Shown here: piece by piece, positions 8,072 to 16,452 of the stretch
How positions within the stretch are numbered: position 1 is the first letter of the stretch
Layout of the letters: every line of letters starts with the position of its first letter
NCBI RefSeq assembly: GCF_014207605.1
Contig: NZ_JACHHI010000006.1
Location: 1-64,000 of the forward strand
Length of the DNA stretch: 64,000 bases
Origin: Negativicoccus succinicivorans
GTDB lineage: Bacteria > Bacillota > Negativicutes > Veillonellales > Negativicoccaceae
Direction: 5' to 3'
Made by a program: the position numbers and the translations under genes
Notes under the pieces: model-generated
Told to the model about the DNA's origin: nothing
Databases searched by the model: none
What the model saw: only the letters and a program-made list of their open reading frames with translations

Positions 8072-8989
8072 TTATTTCGTGACGAGTTTCAACGGTACCG
8101 CGATATGATCGGCAACCGCTTCTTTTTTAACCGCTTTAACGGCGGCTTCAAGCCCCTGTTCGCCCATCAGTTTCGGCTGCTGCGCGATCGTAGCTGCCAT
8201 GGAACCGTCTTTAACGGCTTTGATACCGTCTTCCGTGCCGTCAAAACCGACGATAAATACTTGTTTACCGGCGCTCTTCGCCGCTTCAATAGCACCGAGT
8301 GCCATTTCATCATTGTGCGCGAAAATAGCCTGGATTTCAGGGTTGGCTTGCAAAATGTTTTCTGCTACCGTCAGACCTTTGGTCCGATCGAATTCTGCCG
8401 TCTGTTTAGCGACAATATTCAATTTGCTGTCGGCGAGTTTGTGGAAGCCTTCGCCGCGTTCACGAGTCGCAGACGCGCCCGGGATACCTTCCATTTCGGC
8501 AACCGCTACATTGCTACCGAGTTTATCGATGATGTATTGTGCCGCCATTTCGCCGCCTTTAACATTATCGGAAGCGATCAGGGATACGACTTGTCCGCCA
8601 TCAGAAGCACGGTCTACCATCAGAACCGGGATACCGGCTTTGTTGGCTGCTTCGACCGAGTTGGCGATCGCCGCGGAGTCGACCGGGTTGATCAACAAAA
8701 CGTTTACTTTGTGTTGGATCAAGTCCGCTACATCATTGGCCTGTTTAGCCGGATCGTTCCCCGCGTCAAGCGTCTGCACGTCCACGCCCAAAGCTTTCGC
8801 TTTTTCGGTGACACCGTCGCTCAACGTAACGAAGAACGGATTGTTCAAAGTCGATACGGAGAAACCTACCGTAATTTTTTCACCGGTTTTAGCCGCCGGT
8901 GCTTCCTTTTTGTCGCTGCCGCCGCAACCGGCCATCAAAACGACCAGGCAAAGCGACATCACGACGAGTAACAACTTGCGTAATTTCAT
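8072..8989 (-). CDS. rbsB: Ribose ABC transporter, substrate-binding lipoprotein
   Basis: 305 residues. The N-terminus has a lipoprotein signal ending in LMAGCGG, so the mature protein is lipid-anchored through Cys near residue 22. The body is a periplasmic-binding protein of the ribose/LacI fold, with FSVSTLNNPFF, the hinge region with DAGNDPAKQANDVADLI, and VGFDGTEDGIKAV near the C-terminus. It delivers ribose to RbsC/RbsA. It is last in rbsKDACB, 14 bp after rbsC, with a terminator downstream. A lipoprotein form is usual in Firmicutes, whereas E. coli RbsB is soluble. Confidence 0.95.
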   Translation of the reverse strand: MKLRKLLLVVMSLCLVVLMAGCGGSDKKEAPAAKTGEKITVGFSVSTLNNPFFVTLSDGVTEKAKALGVDVQTLDAGNDPAKQANDVADLIQHKVNVLLINPVDSAAIANSVEAANKAGIPVLMVDRASDGGQVVSLIASDNVKGGEMAAQYIIDKLGSNVAVAEMEGIPGASATRERGEGFHKLADSKLNIVAKQTAEFDRTKGLTVAENILQANPEIQAIFAHNDEMALGAIEAAKSAGKQVFIVGFDGTEDGIKAVKDGSMAATIAQQPKLMGEQGLEAAVKAVKKEAVADHIAVPLKLVTK

Positions 8990-9003
8990 TCCATAACCCC
9001 CTC

Positions 9004-9936
9004 TTATTTTTTGCGATCCATCAGAACCGCCAACAAAATAACGCCGCCTTTGACAACTTGTTGGTAAAAACTGGAAACATTCAAAATATTAAGTCCGTTT
9101 GTGAGCGTAGCGATGATCAACGCACCAATCAGAGAACCCGTGATGCGGCCTTTACCACCGGCCAGACTGGTCCCGCCCAAAACGACCGCAGCGATCGCGT
9201 CAAGCTCATAACCGGTCCCTGCCGTAGGTTGGGCAGAGTTGAGGCGGCTCGTAATGATGATGCCCGCCAACGCGGTTAAAAGGCCCGTGATCGCGTACGC
9301 GAAAATTTTGACACGCGAGATATGAATACCCGCGATATACGATACTTTTTCACTGCCGCCGACCGCATACGTTTTCCGGCCGAGCGTTGTTTTATTTAAA
9401 ATAAACCAGCAAAGCGCGAACATGAGCAGCGTCGTGATCGCCGGTACCGGCACACCGAAGACATCGCCCACACCGAACGCCGTAAAAAACGGATGCGAGG
9501 TCAAGCCGCTGATCGGGCGACCGTTACTGTACACCAGCGTCGCTCCGCGGAAGATCGTCATCGTCGCCAGGGTCGCGATAAACGGTGCGACTTTGCCGTA
9601 CGTGATGATGAGTCCGTTGGCCGCGCCGAGCGCGATGCCGATCAGACAGCAGAGCGCCATGCTCATAACCGGATCCATACCGCTCTTGATCATGCCCGCC
9701 ATCAACGCGGTCGAAAGCGCCAACAGTGAACCGACGGAAAGATCAATGCCGCCGGTCAGAATGACGAAGGTCATACCGAAGGAAATCAGCGCGTTGACCG
9801 AGACTTGCCGCAGCAGGTTCGACAGGTTGGACGGATTAAGAAATGTCGGATTGAGTGCCGTCAAAATGACGAACAGCAGTACCAGACCTAAAAGCGGTCC
9901 GAGATTACGCAATAGATTTTTAACATTTGTCGACAT
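9004..9936 (-). CDS. rbsC: Ribose ABC transporter, permease
   Basis: 310 residues with 8-10 hydrophobic segments. Diagnostic stretches are GMTFVILTGGIDLSVGSLLALS near residues 53-74 and the EAA-like region ELDAIAAVVLGGTSLAGGKGRI, both typical of the BPD_transp_2 sugar permeases. It forms the membrane channel with RbsA on the cytoplasmic side. Three bases separate it from rbsA, so translation is coupled. Confidence 0.95.
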   Translation of the reverse strand: MSTNVKNLLRNLGPLLGLVLLFVILTALNPTFLNPSNLSNLLRQVSVNALISFGMTFVILTGGIDLSVGSLLALSTALMAGMIKSGMDPVMSMALCCLIGIALGAANGLIITYGKVAPFIATLATMTIFRGATLVYSNGRPISGLTSHPFFTAFGVGDVFGVPVPAITTLLMFALCWFILNKTTLGRKTYAVGGSEKVSYIAGIHISRVKIFAYAITGLLTALAGIIITSRLNSAQPTAGTGYELDAIAAVVLGGTSLAGGKGRITGSLIGALIIATLTNGLNILNVSSFYQQVVKGGVILLAVLMDRKK

Positions 9937-9939
9937 GAA

Positions 9940-11421
9940 TTACTGTCCCCCTGTAGCTAATGTAATAATTTTTTCCTGCGTGGCTTCACTGCGGTCCAGC
10001 ACGCCCGCGATCGAACCCTCGCGAATCACCATAATGCGGTCACTCATACCGATGACTTCCGGTAATTCCGAGGAGACCATGATGATGGCAACGCCGGCCG
10101 CCGTCAACTCATTCATTAAATCGTAAATATCTCGCTTGGCGCCGACATCGATACCGCGCGTCGGTTCGTCCATAATCAGAATCGCCGGTTTCATACCGAT
10201 CCATTTCGCAATGACGACTTTTTGCTGGTTGCCGCCCGAAAGCGTTCCGACCGGTTCCGTCAGCGACTGCGCCTTAACGCCGAGACGCTTGGCGAGCATT
10301 TCCGTAAATTCATTTTCCGCGCCGCGGCGCACGTATTGGTGCGAAGCAAATTTTTCAATGCTCGGCAACGAAATATTATCGCCGATGGAAAAATCTAAAA
10401 TCAGACCTTCCGTCTTACGGTTTTCGGTAATAAAACCGATCCCCGCCTTAATGGCATCCGACGGGTTATCGATCTTCATCGCCTGCCCGTGAATTTTAAT
10501 TTCACAGCTGTCTTTTTTATCGACGCCGAAAAGCGCGCGCATAATCTCGGTACGGCCAGCCCCCATCAGACCCGCAATCCCCAAGATCTCGCCTTCGCGA
10601 ATCGTAAACGAAACGTCGTGGAACACGCCCGCGCTGTTCAAATTATTAATTTCAAAAACGACTTTGCCCGGCGTTACCGTGCGCTCCGGATAGTATTCCG
10701 TCAACGAACGGCCGACCATATCGGATACGACGCGATCCATCGTCGTTTTCGCGACAGGTTGCGTGGAAATCGCCATGCCGTCGCGCATCACGGTTACCGT
10801 ATCGCAAAGTTCGAAGACTTCTTCCATGCGGTGCGAAATGTAAATGATGCCGACGCCTTTGGTCCGCATCTGACCTAGCACTCGGAACAGCACTTCGGTT
10901 TCCCGCTCACTCAAAGCGGCGGTCGGTTCGTCCATGATCACGATCTGCGCGTCAAGCATCAGCATGCGCACAATCTCCGTCAACTGTTGCTGACCGACAG
11001 AGCAGTCCTGCGCCTCTTTTTCAAGCGGCAGGGAAATATTCAGTTCGTCACATTTGGCTGCCGCCAATTCGCGCATGCGATCCCAGTCCAGCATGCCCAA
11101 TGAATTTTTAAGCGGACGCATCAGAAAAAGATTTTCCAGAATCGTCAAATTCGGCCAAATATTTAATTCCTGATGGACAAACGCAATTCCTGCGTCTTCC
11201 GCTTCCCGCGGCGACGTAAATACGCGTTCCGCGCCGTCCACCAGAATGGTGCCGTTATCGGCCTTGTGCAGACCCGTCAAAATATTCATCAGAGTCGACT
11301 TGCCCGCCCCGTTTTCACCCATTAAGGCATGAATCTCACCGGGTCGAACCGTCAGATTGACTCCTAAGAGCACTCGGTTCTGTCCGAATGCTTTGGAGAT
11401 GTCACGCATCTCAATTTGCAT
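9940..11421 (-). CDS. rbsA: Ribose ABC transporter, double ATPase subunit
   Basis: 493 residues with two ABC domains in tandem. The first has Walker A GENGAGKST near residue 35 and Walker B IVIMDEPTAALS. The second carries the degenerate Walker A typical of this family, GLMGAGRTE, with signature LSGGNQQKV and Walker B LIMDEPTRGID. It powers ribose uptake through RbsC. The length and degenerate second site match RbsA of other bacteria. Confidence 0.96.
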   Translation of the reverse strand: MQIEMRDISKAFGQNRVLLGVNLTVRPGEIHALMGENGAGKSTLMNILTGLHKADNGTILVDGAERVFTSPREAEDAGIAFVHQELNIWPNLTILENLFLMRPLKNSLGMLDWDRMRELAAAKCDELNISLPLEKEAQDCSVGQQQLTEIVRMLMLDAQIVIMDEPTAALSERETEVLFRVLGQMRTKGVGIIYISHRMEEVFELCDTVTVMRDGMAISTQPVAKTTMDRVVSDMVGRSLTEYYPERTVTPGKVVFEINNLNSAGVFHDVSFTIREGEILGIAGLMGAGRTEIMRALFGVDKKDSCEIKIHGQAMKIDNPSDAIKAGIGFITENRKTEGLILDFSIGDNISLPSIEKFASHQYVRRGAENEFTEMLAKRLGVKAQSLTEPVGTLSGGNQQKVVIAKWIGMKPAILIMDEPTRGIDVGAKRDIYDLMNELTAAGVAIIMVSSELPEVIGMSDRIMVIREGSIAGVLDRSEATQEKIITLATGGQ

Positions 11422-11438
11422 ACTGTCACTCCTTGCAG

Positions 11439-11834
11439 CTAAAAGATACAGCCGCTTTGTAAAATCACATTGGCATACGGCGTCGCCTCACCCGTACGAA
11501 TAATCGCTTTGACGTCGTGCGAATATTCCTTCAAGCGTTCATGCGTTACATACGCACCGGGGATATCTCCCATTAATTGTTGCATCTCCTGAAACAGCGG
11601 CAAATTTTGTGAATCCATTTCGCTCGCAATCAGGTACTGTTCCACTTTCATGTTATCCATGACGATGCGCAGCACGTCCAAAAAAGACGGCACACCGAAC
11701 TCCAGCGCCAGATCAATGCGTTCCACTTCGCGCGGAATCGGTAACCCGCAGTCGGCAATCATGATCCGATCGGTGTGACCGAGATCGGCAAGTACTTTCG
11801 CAATCTTGCTGTTCAAAATTCCGTGTTTCTGCAT
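11439..11834 (-). CDS. rbsD: D-ribose pyranase
   Basis: 131 residues, close to the usual ~135. RbsD converts beta-pyranose ribose to the furanose form used by ribokinase. Visible are HTDRIMIADCGLPIP near residues 19-33, with the catalytic-region His and Asp, and the C-terminal ATPYANVILQSGCIF. The ATG at 11834 is the start; the frame is open into rbsK but that part is antiphase coding. The rbsK stop lies one base upstream of this start. Confidence 0.94.
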   Translation of the reverse strand: MQKHGILNSKIAKVLADLGHTDRIMIADCGLPIPREVERIDLALEFGVPSFLDVLRIVMDNMKVEQYLIASEMDSQNLPLFQEMQQLMGDIPGAYVTHERLKEYSHDVKAIIRTGEATPYANVILQSGCIF

Positions 11835-11835
11835 G

Positions 11836-12708
11836 TCATGCCTCCATCTCGTTGCGCCACGGCATCGCGCCCTGCGCGCCGTGCGCGGTAATCGAAAGTG
11901 CGGCCGCGTGGTTGGCAAACCGAAGCGCCGTTTCAAGATCCTGCCCTTCACTGATCGCGACTGCAAACGCGCCGTTGAACGTATCTCCCGCGCCGGTCGT
12001 ATCGACGGCGGTGACCGTTTCCCCGGCGACGCGGTGAACACGTTTGCCGTCATAGTAATCGACGCCGTTTTTGCCGCGCGTCACAATCAATTTTTCCTGC
12101 CATTCCGCCGACAGTTCCAACGGATCCGCCACATCAAACAAGAGCGCCAATTCATGGTCGTTCGGCGTAATGTAGCGGCACATCGCCATAACGTCCGGCG
12201 CCAATTCACGCGCCGGTGCCGGATTCCAAAGTACCGGAATGTTCCGTTCGGCGCAAAGACGAATCGCGTCTTCGGTCACATCCTGCGGTACCTCATTTTG
12301 CAACAGCACCATATCCAATTCCCCCAGCTGATCCAGCGCCTGTTCAATATGCGCCGCCGTCAACTGAAAGTTCGCCGCCGGCACTACCAATATGCTGTTA
12401 TCTCCTTCGGTCAGCGTAATGTGCGCTGTGCCCGTGGAAACGCCGGGAAGGGTCATTAAAAAGCGGGCGTCTACGCCGTTTTTTACAAAATTTTCGCAGA
12501 GCATTTCCCCGTAGGCATCTTCGCCGATGGCTCCGATCATTGCCACGTCCGCTCCGAGTCGTGCCGCCGCTACCGCCTGATTGGCTCCTTTACCGCCGCA
12601 ACTCATAAAAAAATGTTCTGCAAACAGCGTCTCACCCGCTTGCGGACGCCGGGCCGCTTCCACGACCAAGTCTACAGAACAACTGCCGATAACCGCCAAT
12701 TTTGCCAT
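11836..12708 (-). CDS. rbsK: Ribokinase
   Basis: 290 residues, PfkB-family sugar kinase. It has the N-terminal GGKGANQAVAAARLGA signature near residues 38-53 and the C-terminal DTTGAGDTFNGAFA signature with catalytic Asp (GAGD), which together bind ribose and ATP. It phosphorylates ribose to ribose 5-phosphate. It is the first gene of the operon, with AGGAGG 8 nt before ATG. No rbsR/LacI-type repressor is encoded nearby, so control comes from elsewhere. Confidence 0.95.
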   Translation of the reverse strand: MAKLAVIGSCSVDLVVEAARRPQAGETLFAEHFFMSCGGKGANQAVAAARLGADVAMIGAIGEDAYGEMLCENFVKNGVDARFLMTLPGVSTGTAHITLTEGDNSILVVPAANFQLTAAHIEQALDQLGELDMVLLQNEVPQDVTEDAIRLCAERNIPVLWNPAPARELAPDVMAMCRYITPNDHELALLFDVADPLELSAEWQEKLIVTRGKNGVDYYDGKRVHRVAGETVTAVDTTGAGDTFNGAFAVAISEGQDLETALRFANHAAALSITAHGAQGAMPWRNEMEA

Positions 12709-12812
12709 GCCGTAACCTCCTGCCGGTATGTAGCCGTATCGATATCTTGTCCAACATATTCATAAACAGTATACATCAAAAACGGAGATTTATCAGTAAA
12801 ATTATTCATTTC

Positions 12813-12841
12813 TTGTTCTCCGCCCCGCTCTATGCTACACT
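12813..12841 (+). promoter_or_regulatory. Promoter for queT
   Basis: TTGTTC at 12813-12818, a 17-bp spacer and TACACT at 12836-12841 with an extended -10 TGC. The predicted start near 12848 is just before the hairpin of the candidate riboswitch. Confidence 0.65.
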
Positions 12842-12850
12842 ATATCGGTG

Positions 12851-12895
12851 CGAAGTGTTTTCTTGGTCCCACTTCGTAAAAACAAAAACAAGGAG
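12851..12895 (+). ncRNA. Candidate preQ1-I riboswitch before queT
   Basis: A 7-bp stem, CGAAGTG (12851-12857) with CACTTCG (12870-12876), closes a 12-nt loop. An A-rich tail follows and runs into CAAGGAGG. The loop CTTG (12862-12865) can pair with CAAG (12889-12892), giving an H-type pseudoknot that hides the ribosome binding site. Small size, A-rich tail and pseudoknot with the Shine-Dalgarno are the hallmarks of preQ1-I, and the gene downstream is a queuosine-precursor transporter. The match is by architecture, not by a covariance search. Confidence 0.65.
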
Positions 12896-12904
12896 GAATG
12901 GAAC

Positions 12905-13387
12905 ATGAATACTCGTATGCTCGTCATCAATGCGGTGTTGGCCGCAGTGTACGCGCTCCTTACGGTCGCGCTGGCGCCGTTCAGCTACGGACCCGTGCAG
13001 GTACGTTTATCGGAGGTACTGACGCTGCTCGCGTTTTACCAACCGAAAGTCGTACCGGGGTTAATTCTCGGCTGCCTGCTTGCCAACCTTGCGAGCCCGT
13101 TCGGCATGATCGACATTGTGGTCGGCACGTTCGCCACCGCGATCGCCGTCTACGGTATGCGCTACATGCCCAACATCTGGACCGCTTCGCTCTTGCCCGT
13201 TGTCTCCAACGGGGTGCTCATCGGCGCGGAGCTTGCGTACCTCGGTGCGCTCGAAGGCGAAAGCGTCGGTTTAACCATGCTCTACATTGCCGCCGGCGAA
13301 TTCGTCGCAGTCAGCGTGTTAGGCTGCGTACTGATGCCGCTTTTATGGCGCAATACCGCATTTCGACGACTCTTGCAGGACCTATAA
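12905..13387 (+). CDS. queT: QueT family queuosine-precursor transporter (ECF S component)
   Basis: 160 residues with about five membrane helices. It fits the QueT family, a substrate-binding S component of energy-coupling-factor transporters for queuine/preQ1. Typical stretches are the N-terminal AVYALLTVALAPFSYGPVQVRLSEVLTLLAFY and GLILGCLLANLASPFGMIDIVVGT. It would associate with the shared ECF A/A'/T module encoded elsewhere. The ATG at 12905 follows AAGGAGG. The upstream preQ1-type leader supports the substrate. queG, also for queuosine, lies 5.5 kb away. Confidence 0.87.
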   Translation: MNTRMLVINAVLAAVYALLTVALAPFSYGPVQVRLSEVLTLLAFYQPKVVPGLILGCLLANLASPFGMIDIVVGTFATAIAVYGMRYMPNIWTASLLPVVSNGVLIGAELAYLGALEGESVGLTMLYIAAGEFVAVSVLGCVLMPLLWRNTAFRRLLQDL

Positions 13388-13415
13388 AAATACCCGCCGC
13401 GGCGGGTATTTTTTA
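13386..13415 (+). terminator. Terminator after queT
   Basis: AATACCCGCCG and CGGCGGGTATT form a stem followed by TTTTTTATT. Confidence 0.9.
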
Positions 13416-13443
13416 TTGTCGGAACAACGGCAAATGCTATAAT
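13416..13443 (+). promoter_or_regulatory. Promoter for the membrane-fusion protein gene
   Basis: TTGTCG at 13416-13421, a 16-bp spacer and TATAAT at 13438-13443 with extended TGC; the gene starts 21 bp downstream after AGAGGTG. Confidence 0.65.
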
Positions 13444-13464
13444 ACGATAGAACAGAGGTGAATT

Positions 13465-14544
13465 ATGCAACCACGTAAAAAACTTTGGTGGGGACTCGGT
13501 GCCCTCCTTATTTTACTTATACTCGGTCTGGGCAGTTGGTGGTACATGGCGCGCAGCAAAAGCGTCGACGTAGTCATCGTCAAACCCGTCACCGAACCGC
13601 TCATGATTACGCGCGATGTGACCTTGGCGCCGTTGTACAGCGCGACCGTTTCACCGGCCGCGTCCGGGCCGATTCTCGGTCCGGTGCCTACGGTCGGCAC
13701 GAATGTCAGTGTAAATGATCACTTATTCACGATCGATGTCAGTCCGTACGAGGCGCAGCTGGCGCGAGCGCGCAACGCCACAAGCGAAGCCTCCGCCGCG
13801 CCGGCCGCGCCGCCGGTCAACACACCCGTGATCACGGAGGCGCAACAACTTTTACAACAGGGCATTATTACGCAAGCGGAGTACGCCAAAATTGTCGCGC
13901 GCGAACAGGCGAAGCAACCGTCCGTGTATACTCCGTCCGCTACCGCGGCGCCGGACACTTCGACGATTGAACGTCAGATTGCCGCCGCCAACGTTACCGC
14001 GCCGGTCGCCGGAAAAGTCACCGCGGTGTACGTTACCGCTGACGGCGTGGCCGTGCAAGACCGTCCTGCGCTGGTCATCGCCTCCCTTTCGCCATTGGTG
14101 GGTGAAATGCCTCTTCCCAATGCCCTTACGGAAGCCGTTCAACAAGCCCGCACCGCGCCTGAAACCACGCTTACGTTACGGGTCAACGGTCACGACTACT
14201 TCGGTGAAATGACCGCGCTCTCCCCAACGGGCGGCGACGTAACCGCACTGAAGTTCCGGTTTGACAATCCCGGCGAGGTGTTGCAACCCGCCACCCCCTA
14301 TCCGCTCACGTTGAAGCTGCCGACCAAGGTACCGTTGATTCATTTACCGCGCAGCAGCAATATCGGTGACGATACCGTATACATTGTCACTGCGGACGGT
14401 CTGATTGACGCCCGACACGTCACTACCGCTTATGTTGACGGTGACGATTGGGTCGTCTTGGCAGGTCTTGCGGTCGGCGAACGCGTCATCGCTGCGCCGG
14501 CACCGCATTTGGAAATCGGGATGCATGTCGATGTCCGCGCTTAA
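13465..14544 (+). CDS. HlyD/RND-type membrane-fusion protein, orphan
   Basis: 359 residues: a short cytoplasmic N-terminus, one membrane anchor (about residues 8-28), then the split barrel-sandwich (lipoyl-like) domain seen as SPAASGPILGPVPTVGTNVSVNDHLFTID and later VTAPVAGKVTAVYVTADGVAVQDRPALVIAS, followed by beta-barrel domains. Between the two lipoyl halves there is only a short Ala/Pro-rich linker with one helix pair instead of a long coiled-coil hairpin. Such proteins join an inner-membrane pump to an outer-membrane channel. No transporter gene is adjacent, so its partner is unknown. It overlaps the next gene. Confidence 0.72.
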   Translation: MQPRKKLWWGLGALLILLILGLGSWWYMARSKSVDVVIVKPVTEPLMITRDVTLAPLYSATVSPAASGPILGPVPTVGTNVSVNDHLFTIDVSPYEAQLARARNATSEASAAPAAPPVNTPVITEAQQLLQQGIITQAEYAKIVAREQAKQPSVYTPSATAAPDTSTIERQIAAANVTAPVAGKVTAVYVTADGVAVQDRPALVIASLSPLVGEMPLPNALTEAVQQARTAPETTLTLRVNGHDYFGEMTALSPTGGDVTALKFRFDNPGEVLQPATPYPLTLKLPTKVPLIHLPRSSNIGDDTVYIVTADGLIDARHVTTAYVDGDDWVVLAGLAVGERVIAAPAPHLEIGMHVDVRA

Positions 14545-15148
14545 TTGGTTTCGCCGCCCGCGATTTACACAGGAAGAACTTACGACCGATGCCGTGACGG
14601 CGGCGCGTCGCCTTTTGGGCGCAACCCTTTGGCACCGCAGTCCCGAGGGACTGGTCGGCATCCGACTCACGGAAACGGAAGCCTACGGCGGCACCTATCG
14701 CGGCCATCCGGACGATGCGTCGCACGCGTATCGCGGCGAAACGAATCGCAATCGTCCCATGTTCGGTCCCGCCGGTCATATGTATGTGTATCTTGTTTAC
14801 GGCTTGCACCACTGCGCCAACATTGTCGTCGATGTGGACGGCATGCCGGCCGCCGTGCTCTTGCGCGCGGGTAAAATCATTTACGGCGACGATTTGGTGC
14901 GTGTACGCCGCGCCGGCATCCGACCGGAGCACTGGGCCGACGGTCCCGGAAAACTGGCGCGCGCGTTGGGGATAAGCACCGCGCTTTCCGGCAAAACCGT
15001 CTTGTCTGGCTATTTGCAATTGCGGCACGGCAAAATCGCCAACGATGAAAGGATCGTACGCAATGTCCGCCGCGGCATTGATTATGCGACTTACGGAAAA
15101 TCATTCCCCTGGCAATTCAAGCTGATCAAAAAACGAAAAAATGACTGA
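14525..15148 (+). CDS. 3-methyladenine/alkyladenine DNA glycosylase (AAG/MPG family)
   Basis: About 205-207 residues. It matches the AAG fold: AARRLLGATLW near the N-terminus, then RLTETEAYGG with the catalytic Glu (TEAY), DDASHAYRGET, and the aromatic base-flipping region MYVYLVYGLHHCANIV. The enzyme removes alkylated purines and hypoxanthine by base excision. The start is ATG at 14525 or 14531; both overlap the end of the previous gene by 14-20 bp, so translation is probably coupled. The C-terminal part with the RRGIDYA(T)YG-like ending matches other bacterial members. Confidence 0.9.
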   Translation: MSMSALNWFRRPRFTQEELTTDAVTAARRLLGATLWHRSPEGLVGIRLTETEAYGGTYRGHPDDASHAYRGETNRNRPMFGPAGHMYVYLVYGLHHCANIVVDVDGMPAAVLLRAGKIIYGDDLVRVRRAGIRPEHWADGPGKLARALGISTALSGKTVLSGYLQLRHGKIANDERIVRNVRRGIDYATYGKSFPWQFKLIKKRKND

Positions 15149-15173
15149 CAAAACATCTTCATTTTGTTATACT
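15145..15173 (+). promoter_or_regulatory. Promoter for transporter-nucleoside phosphorylase unit
   Basis: CTGACA at 15145-15150 (inside the end of the glycosylase gene), a 17-bp spacer and TATACT at 15168-15173 with extended TGT. A GGCGC/GCGCC hairpin followed by GTTTTG sits at 15186-15212, early in the predicted leader, and could act as an attenuator. Confidence 0.65.
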
Positions 15174-15240
15174 GTTATAGTTAATGGCGCTGTCGGAGAA
15201 CGGCGCCGTTTTGTGTGGAATGATTGCTTAGGAGGCATGT

Positions 15241-16452
15241 ATGAGTTATCGAAATCGTATTTTGTGGTCATCTATTTTCGGCCTGGGGCTGGAAAGTATC
15301 GACATCATGATGCTGTCATTCACCTTGACATCCATTATGGCGACATTCGGCTTGAGCGGCGCGCAGGGCGGCATGATCTCGACCGTCACTAATATTGGCA
15401 TGCTGCTGGGCGGAATTATGTTCGGTTTGCTCGCCGACAAATACGGGCGCATTAAGATTTTTTCCTATTCGATTCTGCTGTTTTCAATCGCCACTGCGGT
15501 AATCGGCTTCGCGCCCAACATTTGGTGGGTAGCGGCTTGCCGTTTCCTCGCCGGTGTAGGCGGCGGCGGTGAGTTCGGTGTGGGCATGGCGATGCTCGTG
15601 GAAGCGTTTCCGCGCCACGAACGCGGCAAGGCCAATTCCTACGTCACGATCGGCGGCCAAGTAGGCGCCATCATTGCGGCGCTGCTGGCGTACTTCCTGC
15701 TGCCTGTCGTCGGTTGGCGCGGTCTTTTCATCTTCGGTATCATACCGGTTTTTCTGGCGGTTGCGGTTCGTTACCACTTGCCGGAAACTCCCCAATGGCT
15801 CGCTGCTAAAGAAGCGGCGGAAGCGCAGGGAAAATCCTTAAATGTTTCTTTGTCGGAGCTGGTAAAAACGCCGCGCCTCGCGTGGACTACGGTGACGCTT
15901 ATCATTATGTCGTCCGTGCAGGTCAGCGGCTACTTCGGCTTGATGACTTGGTTGCCTTCGATTTTGCAAAAACAGTTGGGGCTGACGATTTCCGGTTCCG
16001 CGCTTTGGACCATCAGCACCATCGTCGGCATGTGTCTGGGCATGCTTTTATTCGGACGTTTCATGGACAGCCTTGGCGCCAAAAAATCGTACGGCATCTT
16101 TCTTTTGTGCTCGGCCGTTTCGGTTCTGCTTTACGCTTATGCCAACAGCGGTATCGCCATCTTACTCGGCGGCGCGGTAGTCGGGTTCTTCGCCAACGGC
16201 ATGAATGCGGGCTACGGCACCTTGATTTCAAGCTTTTATCCGCCCAATATTCGCGCTACTGCCAATAATACAATCTTTAATATCGGACGCGCGATCGGCG
16301 GTTTCTCACCGATCGCCATCGGTTATTTGTTGCAATACTATACCATTGGATACGCGATGCTCTACTTCACGGTGCTCTATTTGATCTCGTTCGCGGTGAT
16401 GTTGACTTTGAAACGCGATCCGTCCGTCGTTGACGCGGAGGAAATGTTATGA
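15241..16452 (+). CDS. MFS transporter, probable nucleoside or related solute importer
   Basis: 403 residues with 12 hydrophobic segments. The MFS loop 2-3 motif appears as GLLADKYGRIK near residues 61-71, and GVGGGGEFGVGMAMLVEAFPRHERGKA is typical of the AAHS/sugar-transporter-like branch. The start ATG follows TTAGGAGG. It overlaps the nucleoside phosphorylase gene by 4 bp, so the transported compound is probably a nucleoside or a product of its cleavage; that is inference from coupling. Confidence 0.8.
   Translation: MSYRNRILWSSIFGLGLESIDIMMLSFTLTSIMATFGLSGAQGGMISTVTNIGMLLGGIMFGLLADKYGRIKIFSYSILLFSIATAVIGFAPNIWWVAACRFLAGVGGGGEFGVGMAMLVEAFPRHERGKANSYVTIGGQVGAIIAALLAYFLLPVVGWRGLFIFGIIPVFLAVAVRYHLPETPQWLAAKEAAEAQGKSLNVSLSELVKTPRLAWTTVTLIIMSSVQVSGYFGLMTWLPSILQKQLGLTISGSALWTISTIVGMCLGMLLFGRFMDSLGAKKSYGIFLLCSAVSVLLYAYANSGIAILLGGAVVGFFANGMNAGYGTLISSFYPPNIRATANNTIFNIGRAIGGFSPIAIGYLLQYYTIGYAMLYFTVLYLISFAVMLTLKRDPSVVDAEEML

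Noticed and set aside
8060-8971. Plus-strand open frame of about 300 codons opposite rbsB
   Set aside because: Antisense shadow of rbsB without a ribosome binding site or family match.
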